Positions 42,857 to 50,316 of a stretch of 64,000 bases of DNA are shown piece by piece. A model generated the notes under the pieces. The model was not told where the DNA came from, did no database searches, and saw only the letters and a program-made list of their open reading frames with translations. Position numbers and translations under genes: made by a program. Within the stretch, counting starts at the first letter, position 1, and each line of letters starts with the position of its first letter. Origin of the DNA: Anaerolineales bacterium (lineage in GTDB: Bacteria; Chloroflexota; Anaerolineae; Anaerolineales; UBA11579); assembly GCA_019454165.1 (NCBI GenBank), contig CP075367.1:1528805-1592804 (forward strand). The letters are read 5' to 3'.

Positions 42857-42884
42857 AACGAGGCGCGATGGGTTGCGCCTCGTT
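42857..42884 (-). terminator. Hairpin after tal
   Basis: AACGAGGCGC and GCGCCTCGTT around an 8-nt loop, followed on the minus strand by a T-rich stretch. A likely terminator of the transaldolase transcript. Confidence 0.65.
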
Positions 42885-42904
42885 GCCTGAATCGTGTGAA
42901 GAAG

Positions 42905-44032
42905 TTACGCGTCTCGAAACTCGGCTGCGCGCTGGTCGATCGTGGCGAACAGATCGGCAATGGCCTTACTGAAAGCCGCCACACCCTCCTGCTCCACTTC
43001 AGCGGTGGCCTTGTCCAGCGATAGGCCAAGCATCTCCAAATTAGCGAGCTGGAAGCGCGCCTCATCCACCCCATCTTCAATGCTGGTCGCGGCGGCGGCA
43101 TGGTGCTTGACCGCATCCAGGGTTTGCGGAGGCACAGTGTTGACCGTGTCCTTGCCCACCAGCGTATCCACATACAGCAGGTCCGGGTAGGCCGGATTCT
43201 TGGTGCTGGTCGAGGCCCACAGCGGGCGCTGCACCCGGCCGCCCTTCTGGGCGATGGCCGCAAAACGCGGGCCGGAGAACTGCTCACGGAACAGGCGATA
43301 GGCCAGTTTGGCATTCGCCACGGCAACCTTGCCCTTCAACGCCTTAGCCTTGCGAGCCACGTCCCCGCCCTGGCCAGCCAACTCATCCAGCCAGCCGTCC
43401 ACCTTGGTGTCGATGCGCGAGATAAAGAAAGACGCCACCGATGCAATATGAGCGATCGGCAGGTTGTTGGCGATGCGCTCTTCCAAGCCGGCCAGGTACG
43501 CTTCGATGACTTCCGCATAGCGCTGCAGCGAGAAGATGAGCGTGATGTTGATGTTGATGCCATGCGCGATCGAAGACTGGATGGCCGGAATGCCTTCCCG
43601 CGTGGCCGGGATCTTGACCATCAGGTTCGGCCGGTCCACCAGCGCCCACAGGCGCTGGGCCTCGTGCTCGGTGGCCGCGGTGTCGTGCGCCAGGTCCGGA
43701 TGCACCTCGATGCTGACGTAGCCATCCCCGCCGCGCGTGCCGTCATACAGCGGCCGGAACAGGTCGCATGCCGCCTGAATATCAGCCACGGTCAGCGCAT
43801 CGTAGATTTCGGCCGTGCTCTTGCCCGCCCGCGCCAACTCACCCAGCTGGGCATCGTAATCCGTGGACTTGCCGATGGCATTGTTGAAGATGCTCGGGTT
43901 CGAGGTGACGCCATAAATATCGCCGCGCTCGATCATGGCCTTGAGCTGGCCATCCTCGAGTAAACGGCGTTCGATGTTGTCGTACCACAGGGACTGGCCC
44001 AGGGCATAGAGTTTTTGCGGGTTGGTGGTCAT
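42905..44032 (-). CDS. tal: Transaldolase
   Basis: 375 residues with AAGGAG 8 nt before ATG. The motifs are YGVTSNPSIFNNAIG, VSIEVHPDLAHDT, the Schiff-base lysine in NLMVKIPATREGIPAI and the GININITLIFSLQRY segment. The length and sequence match the long actinobacterial/cyanobacterial-type enzyme, not the short fructose-6-phosphate-aldolase-like type. It transfers dihydroxyacetone units in the non-oxidative pentose phosphate pathway, complementing tkt one gene upstream. Confidence 0.94.
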   Translation of the reverse strand: MTTNPQKLYALGQSLWYDNIERRLLEDGQLKAMIERGDIYGVTSNPSIFNNAIGKSTDYDAQLGELARAGKSTAEIYDALTVADIQAACDLFRPLYDGTRGGDGYVSIEVHPDLAHDTAATEHEAQRLWALVDRPNLMVKIPATREGIPAIQSSIAHGININITLIFSLQRYAEVIEAYLAGLEERIANNLPIAHIASVASFFISRIDTKVDGWLDELAGQGGDVARKAKALKGKVAVANAKLAYRLFREQFSGPRFAAIAQKGGRVQRPLWASTSTKNPAYPDLLYVDTLVGKDTVNTVPPQTLDAVKHHAAAATSIEDGVDEARFQLANLEMLGLSLDKATAEVEQEGVAAFSKAIADLFATIDQRAAEFRDA

Positions 44033-44097
44033 GTCACTCCTTATGATTCAAACGGCGCAAGTAAGAAGAATAGAGATTGAATCTCCGATCTCTACTC

Positions 44098-44961
44098 TCA
44101 TTGTTTCTCAGACTGAAACTCAACATCCTTCCCCTTAAACCGCTCCTTCATCACCTCGATGGCTTCTTTGTTGCTATCCACCAGCAGGAAGCGGCGGCCG
44201 AGCTCCAGGGCAGCCGCACCTGTGGTGCCGCTGCCGGCGAAGAAATCCAGCACCAGGTCGCCCGGGTTGGACGAGGCCGTGATGATGCGGCGCAGGATGC
44301 CTAGCGGCTTCTGCGTAGGGTACCCGGTTTTCTCCTTACCGGTCGGGCTCACGATGGTATGCCACCAGGTATCCGTCGGCAGCTTGCCGCGGGCGGCCTT
44401 GGCCTCGCCGGCCAAGGCCGGCGCCATGTAGGGTATGCGTTCGATGTCCTCAACGTTGAAGGTGTAGCGCTTGTTATCTTTGACGTACAGCAAGATGTTG
44501 TCGTGCTTGGCCGGCCAGCGGTCCTTGGAACGGCCGCCGTAATCATACGCCCAGATGATCTCGTTCAGGAAGTTCTGGCGGCCAAAGATCTCGTCGAGCA
44601 AGATCTTGCAATAGTGCACTTCGCGGTAATCCACATGGAAGTAGAAGCTGCCATCCGCCGCCAGCACGCGGTGCGCCTCACGCAAACGGGGCTCCAGAAA
44701 CTCCAAATAGTCGTCGAAAGCATCGTCGAAGGCCCGGCTGCCCAGCACCGTGGTGGCATAGCGCCGGCCGCCAAAGCCCACCCGGTCACCCTGCGGGCTG
44801 CGCTCCGTGCGCAGGCGGCTGCGCGCCTGCTTCTTGCCGGTGTTGAACGGCGGGTCAATGTAAATGAGGTTGACGCTCGCGTCGGGCAGGCTGCGCAGCA
44901 CGGCCAGGTTGTCGCCGTGTACTACGCGTGCCTTCACAGCCAGCTTGCGGCGCGCCGGCAC
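44098..44961 (-). CDS. DNA methyltransferase, beta-class N6-A/N4-C, apparently orphan
   Basis: 287 residues from GTG 44961. The catalytic motif comes first (IYIDPPFNTGKK, a DPPF variant of DPPY), then a target-recognition region, then the SAM-binding motif near the C-terminus (LDFFAGSGTTGAAALELGR). This order defines beta-class enzymes. GYPTQKPLGILRRII is a further family mark. No restriction endonuclease gene adjoins. The start is 3 nt after the tkt stop, so it is co-transcribed with transketolase. The recognition sequence is unknown; roles could be epigenetic or a remnant of a restriction system. Confidence 0.9.
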   Translation of the reverse strand: MPARRKLAVKARVVHGDNLAVLRSLPDASVNLIYIDPPFNTGKKQARSRLRTERSPQGDRVGFGGRRYATTVLGSRAFDDAFDDYLEFLEPRLREAHRVLAADGSFYFHVDYREVHYCKILLDEIFGRQNFLNEIIWAYDYGGRSKDRWPAKHDNILLYVKDNKRYTFNVEDIERIPYMAPALAGEAKAARGKLPTDTWWHTIVSPTGKEKTGYPTQKPLGILRRIITASSNPGDLVLDFFAGSGTTGAAALELGRRFLLVDSNKEAIEVMKERFKGKDVEFQSEKQ

Positions 44962-44964
44962 GGG

Positions 44965-46974
44965 TTACCTCTTCTTGGGCAGCAAGGCGCGGGCGTGCTT
45001 GAGCACATTGGCAACGCTGAAGCCCAGCTTGCGCATCGCCTCGTCGCCCGGCGCCGAGGCGCCGAAGCGCTCCAGGCTCACCTGGGCGCCGGCCCACTCC
45101 TGCCAACCCTGCGCCACGCCAGCCTCTACCGAGAGGCGCGCCGTCACTGCCGGCGGCAGCACCTTGTCGCGGTAGCTCTTGGGCTGCGCCTTGAACAGCC
45201 CCCAGCTTGGAAATGACACCAGGCGCACGGTGACGCCGTCCTTGGCCAGCTTGCGCCCGGCTTCAACGATCAGCGGCACTTCCGAGCCGGACGCCATCAG
45301 GATGATGTCGGGTTTCTTCTTCTTGCCCCACTCGGCCAGCACATACGCGCCCTTGTGCAGCCCCTTGGCCGGCGCAAATTCCTTGCGGTCAAGCGTGGGC
45401 AGGTCCTGGCGCGAGAAGATCAGCGTCGTGGGATTCTTGCGGTCGCGCACGGCTGCGATCCAGGCCTCGCGCACTTCGTTGGCGTCGGCCGGACGGATGA
45501 CGCGCATATTGGGGATGCTGCGCAGCGCCGCCAGATGCTCGATCGGCTGGTGGGTCGGGCCATCCTCGCCCACGCCGATGCTGTCGTGTGTGAACACCCA
45601 AATGCTCGGATACGGCGAGAGCGCCGACAGGCGCATGGAGGCGCGCATGTAGTCTGAAAAGACCAGGAAGGTGGCGCCGAAAGGAATGACACCCGGCGTC
45701 AGGCTGAGCCCATTGACGATGCCGCCCATGCCGTGCTCACGCACGCCATAATGGATGCTGCGCCCTTCGGGCGTGCCAGGCTGAAAGTCCGGCGCGGAAT
45801 TGATAAATGTTTTGGTCGAAGGATGCAGGTCAGCCGAGCCGCCCAGCAGGTCAGGCAGCTTGTCGGCGATGGCATTGATGACCTTGCCGGAGGAGACCCG
45901 CGTGGCCATGCCTTTTGCATCCGCCTCGAAGACCGGCAGCTCCGCATCCCAGCCCGCGGGCAACTCCCCAGCCACTATGCGCTGCAACTCAGCATGCAGC
46001 TCCGGGTACGCGGCCTTGTACGCGGCCAGCTTGCTTTCCCAAGCCGCCTTGAGCTCAGCCCCGTGCTCCACCGCGCCGCGGAAATGCTCCAGCGCCTCCC
46101 CAGGAATAAGAAAGCGCGGCTCCAGCGGCCAGCCGAGAGCGCGCTTGGCGCCGTCGAGCTCTTCGTTGCCCGGCGGCTCGCCGTGCGCCTTCTCGGTGCC
46201 CTGCCGCTTCGGCAAGCCATAGCCGATGATGGTCTTGACCCGGATCAGCGAGGGACGCGGGTCTGCCTGCGCCGCCGCCAGCGCCGCGTCGATGGCTTCG
46301 ATGTCGTTGCCATCCGCCACGTGCTGAACGTGCCAGTCGTACGACTCAAAACGCATGCCCACATCCTCGGTGAAGGTGAGATGCGTGCTGCCGTCGATCG
46401 AGATGTTGTTATCGTCGTACAAGAAAATGAGCTTGCCCAGCTTGAGATGCCCAGCCAGCGAGGCGGCCTCGGCGGTGATGCCTTCCATCAGGTCGCCGTC
46501 GGCGACGATGGCATAGGTGTAATAGTCGAAGATGTCGTGGCCCGGCCGGTTGAAGCGCGCCGCCAGGTGGGCCTGGCCAATGGCCATGCCCACCGCATTG
46601 GCGAAGCCCTGGCCCAGCGGGCCAGTGCTGGTCTCGACTCCGGGCGTCACCCAGTACTCCGGGTGGCCTGGGGTCTTGCTCTCCCACTGGCGGAAGCGCT
46701 TGATCTCTTCCAGCGTCAGCGGATAGCCGGTCAGGTGCAGCAGCGAGTACAGCAGCATAGAGCCATGCCCGCCCGAAAGCACAAAACGGTCACGGTTGGC
46801 CCATTGGGGGTCTTTAGGGTTGTGGCGCAGATGCCGCGTCCACAGCGTGTACGCCATGGCCGCCGCGCCCATCGGCAGGCCCGGGTGGCCTGAGTTGGCT
46901 TGCTGCACCGCATCCGCAGACAGAAAACGGATGGTGTTGATGGCTAAACGTTCGAGTTCAGGTGTAGGTTTCAT
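44965..46974 (-). CDS. tkt: Transketolase
   Basis: 669 residues. [21 protein letters not shown] and [20 protein letters not shown] open the thiamine diphosphate-binding part; VADGDLMEG with the DDNNISIDG stretch binds the cofactor diphosphate and metal; [18 protein letters not shown] is the pyrimidine-domain signature. It moves two-carbon units between sugar phosphates. TAGAAT lies 12 nt before ATG, so the leader is short. It heads a transcript with the DNA methyltransferase. Confidence 0.96.
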   Translation of the reverse strand: MKPTPELERLAINTIRFLSADAVQQANSGHPGLPMGAAAMAYTLWTRHLRHNPKDPQWANRDRFVLSGGHGSMLLYSLLHLTGYPLTLEEIKRFRQWESKTPGHPEYWVTPGVETSTGPLGQGFANAVGMAIGQAHLAARFNRPGHDIFDYYTYAIVADGDLMEGITAEAASLAGHLKLGKLIFLYDDNNISIDGSTHLTFTEDVGMRFESYDWHVQHVADGNDIEAIDAALAAAQADPRPSLIRVKTIIGYGLPKRQGTEKAHGEPPGNEELDGAKRALGWPLEPRFLIPGEALEHFRGAVEHGAELKAAWESKLAAYKAAYPELHAELQRIVAGELPAGWDAELPVFEADAKGMATRVSSGKVINAIADKLPDLLGGSADLHPSTKTFINSAPDFQPGTPEGRSIHYGVREHGMGGIVNGLSLTPGVIPFGATFLVFSDYMRASMRLSALSPYPSIWVFTHDSIGVGEDGPTHQPIEHLAALRSIPNMRVIRPADANEVREAWIAAVRDRKNPTTLIFSRQDLPTLDRKEFAPAKGLHKGAYVLAEWGKKKKPDIILMASGSEVPLIVEAGRKLAKDGVTVRLVSFPSWGLFKAQPKSYRDKVLPPAVTARLSVEAGVAQGWQEWAGAQVSLERFGASAPGDEAMRKLGFSVANVLKHARALLPKKR

Positions 46975-46997
46975 ATCGCTGGGATGATTCTACTCTA

Positions 46998-47057
46998 GCT
47001 ATAAGCCATAAGCTGTAAGCAAGACGCGCGCTTCGCTTACAGCTTATGGCTTATAGC
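46998..47057. repeat. Perfect inverted repeat between divergent genes
   Basis: Two 23-nt arms (46998-47020 and 47035-47057; core ATAAGCCATAAGCTGTAAGC) around a 14-nt loop, with a partial third copy just after. It sits in the tkt/DUF5996 promoter region. Confidence 0.9.
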
Positions 47058-47091
47058 TTACAGCGAACAGCTATAGTAATATTAGGAAGCT

Positions 47092-47886
47092 ATGGCTCGC
47101 GAAGATAAATCTCAATTCCCCGTTTTTGGCGATTGGCGCGGCACGCGTGAAACCCTGCACGCCTATTGCAAAGTTGCCAGCGCCATCCGCGCCGCCTTCA
47201 CGCCCGAGCAGCCGCGCCACAGCCACCTGAGCCTGCGCGTCTACACCTCCGGCCTCACCACCACACCCATCTCGTTCCCTGAAGACCCGGCCCAGACCTT
47301 TGCGCTGAGCCTAGACCTGCGCAACCACTACATGATCCTCAGCACCAGCGGCGGGCAGGTCCAGCAGATCCGCCTGAGCGAAGGGCTGACCGCCACCCAG
47401 CTCGGCGAAGAGCTGGTCGCCCGCCTGGCCGAGCTGGGCGTGCAGGGCAAAGTGCCCACCAAGAGCTATCACAGCGAAGTCAAGCGCGAATACGCGCTCG
47501 ACGAGGCCGAGCGCTTCCTCGCCGCCATCCGCCTGGCCAATCAAGTCTTCGAGCAGGCCCGCACCCAGTTGGGCCAGGGCTCTGACCCCGTGCAGCTGTG
47601 GCCGCGCCTGTTCGACCTCTCATTCACCGCGCCCGCCAACGGCGACGACAAGGGCATCACCTTCGGCCTGGCCACCCAGCCCGGCAATGAATACTTCTAC
47701 GTCAGCCCGCATCCATTCGACAAGGTGCTGGCGCAGACCCAACTGCCGGCCGGAGCGCGCTGGAACACGGACGGCTGGAACGGTGCCATGCTCCCCTATA
47801 GCGAAGTCGCCGGCACGCCAGACGGCGCAGACCGCCTGCTAGGCTTCCTGCAGGCCGCATACGCACTGCAGCACCCCACCCTATAA
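47092..47886 (+). CDS. DUF5996-family protein
   Basis: 264 residues with AGGAAG 3 nt before ATG. FGDWRGTRETLHAYCKVASA, RHSHLSLRVYTSGLTTTPI and FALSLDLRNHYMIL follow the DUF5996 pattern. YHSEVKREYALDE and GNEYFYVSPHPF are conserved later. No catalytic function is known for the family. The next gene begins 5 nt downstream, so it is in an operon with an S51 peptidase. Confidence 0.8.
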   Translation: MAREDKSQFPVFGDWRGTRETLHAYCKVASAIRAAFTPEQPRHSHLSLRVYTSGLTTTPISFPEDPAQTFALSLDLRNHYMILSTSGGQVQQIRLSEGLTATQLGEELVARLAELGVQGKVPTKSYHSEVKREYALDEAERFLAAIRLANQVFEQARTQLGQGSDPVQLWPRLFDLSFTAPANGDDKGITFGLATQPGNEYFYVSPHPFDKVLAQTQLPAGARWNTDGWNGAMLPYSEVAGTPDGADRLLGFLQAAYALQHPTL

Positions 47887-47891
47887 CCCGA

Positions 47892-48584
47892 ATGCAGCAG
47901 ATCATCGCCGTTGGCTCAGGATATAAAGCCATTGGCCGCCGCGGCATGCAGCTGGAGCGCTACCTGCTGGCCGCCAGCCGCGCCGCCCACAAACCGCGCC
48001 TGTGCTTCCTGCCCACCGCTGCCGGCGATCTGCCGCAGCACATCAAGCGCGTAACCCGCGTATTCAGCGAACTAGGCGCACGCGTCTCCACCCTGACCCT
48101 CATCCAACCCAATACGGCCGACGTGGCCAAGCTTCTGCTGGCGCAGGACATCATCTGGGTCGGCGGCGGGAATACGCGCAACATGTTGGCGCTCTGGCGC
48201 GCCTGGGGTGTGGACGAAGCGCTGCGCAAGGCTTACAACAACGGCGCGGTGTTGGCGGGCGGCAGCGCCGGCGCCATCTGCTGGTTCGAGCAAGGCATCA
48301 CGGACTCCGTGCCGGGCAAGCTGTTGCCGATGGATTGTCTCGGCTGGCTGCCCGGCAGCTGCTGCCCGCACTACGACACGGAGCCAGGCCGCCGCCCCAC
48401 CTTCCGCAAGTTGGTCGCCACGGGCAAGGTCAAAGCCGGCCTGGCGCTGGACGATCTGGCCGCGGTCCACTACATCAACGGCAAGCTGCACAAAGTGCTG
48501 GCCTTTGGCCGCGGCGCGCAGGCCCATCGGGTGCAACGCAAGAATGGCCGCGCACACGAAACACTGCTGGAACCGAGCCTGTAA
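47892..48584 (+). CDS. Peptidase E-like (S51) serine hydrolase
   Basis: 230 residues. LCFLPTAAGD, IIWVGGGNTRNML and LAGGSAGAICWF mark the class I glutamine-amidotransferase-like fold of S51 peptidases, with nucleophile Ser125. The His-Asp/Glu partners probably lie around PHYD and LALDD. Members cleave aspartyl dipeptides or act as cyanophycinase-like enzymes. The last 25 codons are the first unit of a 127-bp tandem repeat that continues past the stop. Confidence 0.85.
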   Translation: MQQIIAVGSGYKAIGRRGMQLERYLLAASRAAHKPRLCFLPTAAGDLPQHIKRVTRVFSELGARVSTLTLIQPNTADVAKLLLAQDIIWVGGGNTRNMLALWRAWGVDEALRKAYNNGAVLAGGSAGAICWFEQGITDSVPGKLLPMDCLGWLPGSCCPHYDTEPGRRPTFRKLVATGKVKAGLALDDLAAVHYINGKLHKVLAFGRGAQAHRVQRKNGRAHETLLEPSL

Positions 48585-48887
48585 CACTCGTGTCGCCCTG
48601 AGCGTAGCGAAGGGCACTCGCTCACCTGATCTCGGCCGCGGCGCGCAGGCCCATTGGGTCCAGCGCCAGCGCGGCCGCGCACACGAAACACTGCTGGAAC
48701 CGAGCCTGTAACACTCGTGTCGCCTTGAGCGTAGCGAAGGGCATTCGCTCACCTGATCTCGGCCGCGGCGCGCAGGCCCATTGGATCCAGCGCAAGCGCG
48801 GCCGCGCACACGAAACACTGCTGGAACCGAGCCTGTAACACTCGTGTCGCCCTGAGCGTAGCGAAGGGCATTCGCTCACCTGATCTC
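48507..48887 (+). repeat. 127-bp tandem repeat, three units
   Basis: Units start at 48507, 48634 and 48761 and are nearly identical. Each holds the last 25 codons of the S51 peptidase, the stop, and a 50-bp tail with CCCTGAGCGTAGCGAAGGG. Units 2 and 3 keep HETLLEPSL and the stop, with substitutions clustered at four adjacent codons. Confidence 0.95.
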
Positions 48888-48987
48888 AAAAACTTGCTTG
48901 CTGAATAAATGAGATACCCGCATCGCGCATCACGAGCGCAAGGCATCACTCTTTGCACAGCCTAACTACGCACGCGCACCTGAAATG
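48888..48987. other. Intergenic remainder
   Basis: About 100 bp between the tandem repeat and the L25 terminator; I see no gene or structured element here. Confidence 0.5.
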
Positions 48988-49020
48988 AAAAAGAGCCCGC
49001 CAAAATGGCAGGCTCTTTTT
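48988..49020. terminator. Intrinsic terminator of L25/Ctc
   Basis: AAAAAGAGCC(C)GCCA, loop AAA, TGGC(A)GGCTCTTTTT. It flanks the end of the minus-strand L25 gene and may also stop the plus strand. Confidence 0.85.
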
Positions 49021-49045
49021 ATTTACACAATAGCTTTGCGGCGTG

Positions 49046-49696
49046 TTACTTCTTCTCGGCGTCGCCGCCAGCTGCAGGAGCCGCAGCTGGGGCAGCTTCA
49101 GCGGCCGCAGCGCCATCACGCGGGGCAGCCTCAGCTTCGGTCACCGGGGCGTTCGCCACAACCAGCAACTCGTCCGGGTCACTCAGCACGGTCACATTAG
49201 CCGGCACCACCAGGTCACGCACAAAGATGCCGTCACCAAAGTTCTCGAGGCCAGACACATCCACAATGAAGCGCTCCGGCAGATCCTGCGGCAACGCTTC
49301 CACTTCAACGTGCTCCAGACCGTTTACCAGCAGACCGCCCAGGTTGGTGATAACGGGCGATTTGCCTTCCAGCACCACAGTCACTTCAGCACGCACGGTC
49401 TCGGTCAGGGAGACCACCAGGAAATCCACATGGGTCAGCTCGCGCAAGATCGCATCCACCTGGAAATCACGCACCAGCACGTTGTGCTCCTCACCGTCCA
49501 GGTCGATCAGGACCAGGCTGGAGTAGTTGATGCGCCTGAGAACCTTGGAGGTCTCGCCGCGGTCCAGGGTGACCGCGATCGGCTTGTCTACATGGCGGCC
49601 GTACAGTACAGCAGGCAGTTTGCCCTCGCGGCGCAGTTGGGCAACCTTCTTGCCAACCACATCACGCTTGGACGCTTTTAGAGTGAAACGTTGCAT
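49046..49696 (-). CDS. rplY: 50S ribosomal protein L25/general stress protein Ctc
   Basis: 216 residues from ATG 49696. It has the 5S-rRNA-binding L25 domain (FTLKASKRDVVGKKVAQLRR, GKLPAVLYGRHVDKP, HVDFLVVSL) followed by the TL5/Ctc C-terminal beta domain (VTVVLEGKSPVITNLGGLL, VDVSGLENFGDGIFVRDL). A low-complexity Ala/Pro/Glu tail of about 40 residues ends the protein. The protein binds 5S rRNA in the central protuberance. A run of hairpins lies in the upstream region. Confidence 0.94.
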   Translation of the reverse strand: MQRFTLKASKRDVVGKKVAQLRREGKLPAVLYGRHVDKPIAVTLDRGETSKVLRRINYSSLVLIDLDGEEHNVLVRDFQVDAILRELTHVDFLVVSLTETVRAEVTVVLEGKSPVITNLGGLLVNGLEHVEVEALPQDLPERFIVDVSGLENFGDGIFVRDLVVPANVTVLSDPDELLVVANAPVTEAEAAPRDGAAAAEAAPAAAPAAGGDAEKK

Positions 49697-49738
49697 TCTT
49701 CCATCCTTAGGGACGCCTCTCACAAACGGTCGCCGCAG

Positions 49739-49843
49739 CAGGTTCGAAGAACCTGTGAAGGCGAGCGTATGTTACCAATCATCCCGCTAGACCATTCCGC
49801 GAAAACGTCTCCGTTCCGGAGACGTAAGTTGCCCATGCAACTT
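49739..49843 (-). promoter_or_regulatory. Possible structured leader of L25
   Basis: Three short hairpins upstream of the L25 start: AGGTTC/GAACCT (49739-49753), ACGTCTCCG/CGGAGACGT (49805-49825, followed on the minus strand by TTTT) and AAGTTGC/GCAACTT (49826-49843). They could form an autoregulatory or attenuator leader; not proven. Confidence 0.35.
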
Positions 49844-49960
49844 TTCGAAATGCAGGCCGCATTTTAGCCCAATCGCCCCCCGCCGTCAATTCCCAGCCGC
49901 CCAAGATAGGCACACTTCTTGCAACCTGGCATTCACTTTAGTCTTTTCTCGGAGGAAGAC

Positions 49961-50290
49961 ATGTACGTACTGAACCAATCTGACACCCTGTTGTTGATGG
50001 CCGCTGCCCTGTTCTTCTTTGGCATGTGCGCCCTGGCCATGGGCCTGTTCGTGCTGGTGACCCGCACCCACAGCAAGGACGTCAAAAAGCTGAGCGCCAA
50101 TGCCGCCCAGCTTGTGCAAAAAGGCATCGCAGAAGACGTTGCCCAGCTCGTCAGCGGCGCCACCGCGTTGCTGGATGGTGTCCAGCAGCTGGTCAAGACC
50201 GCAACCGGCGTGGGCATTTTCCTGACCTCGCTCGGCCTGGCCTTGATGGCCGGCGGCTTCTGGGTTGTCTTGCAAGTCAACTGGGCCTAA
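49961..50290 (+). CDS. Small two-helix membrane protein of the TPR-peptidase operon
   Basis: 109 residues with GGAGGA 6 nt before ATG 49961. One membrane helix (about residues 9-33, LLLMAAALFFFGMCALAMG), an amphipathic helical middle (HSKDVKKLSANAAQLVQKG, TALLDGVQQLVKTATG) and a second membrane helix (about 85-106). No family is recognised. It is the first gene of a three-gene operon: the TPR gene starts 26 nt after its stop. It might anchor the TPR protein at the membrane or act as a pore-type effector; both ideas are inference. Confidence 0.7.
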   Translation: MYVLNQSDTLLLMAAALFFFGMCALAMGLFVLVTRTHSKDVKKLSANAAQLVQKGIAEDVAQLVSGATALLDGVQQLVKTATGVGIFLTSLGLALMAGGFWVVLQVNWA

Positions 50291-50316
50291 CAAACCAACA
50301 CAGAACGGAAGCACGC

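Noticed and set aside
48507..48887. A CRISPR array
   Set aside because: The three 127-bp units are contiguous, have no spacers and contain a gene's 3' end.
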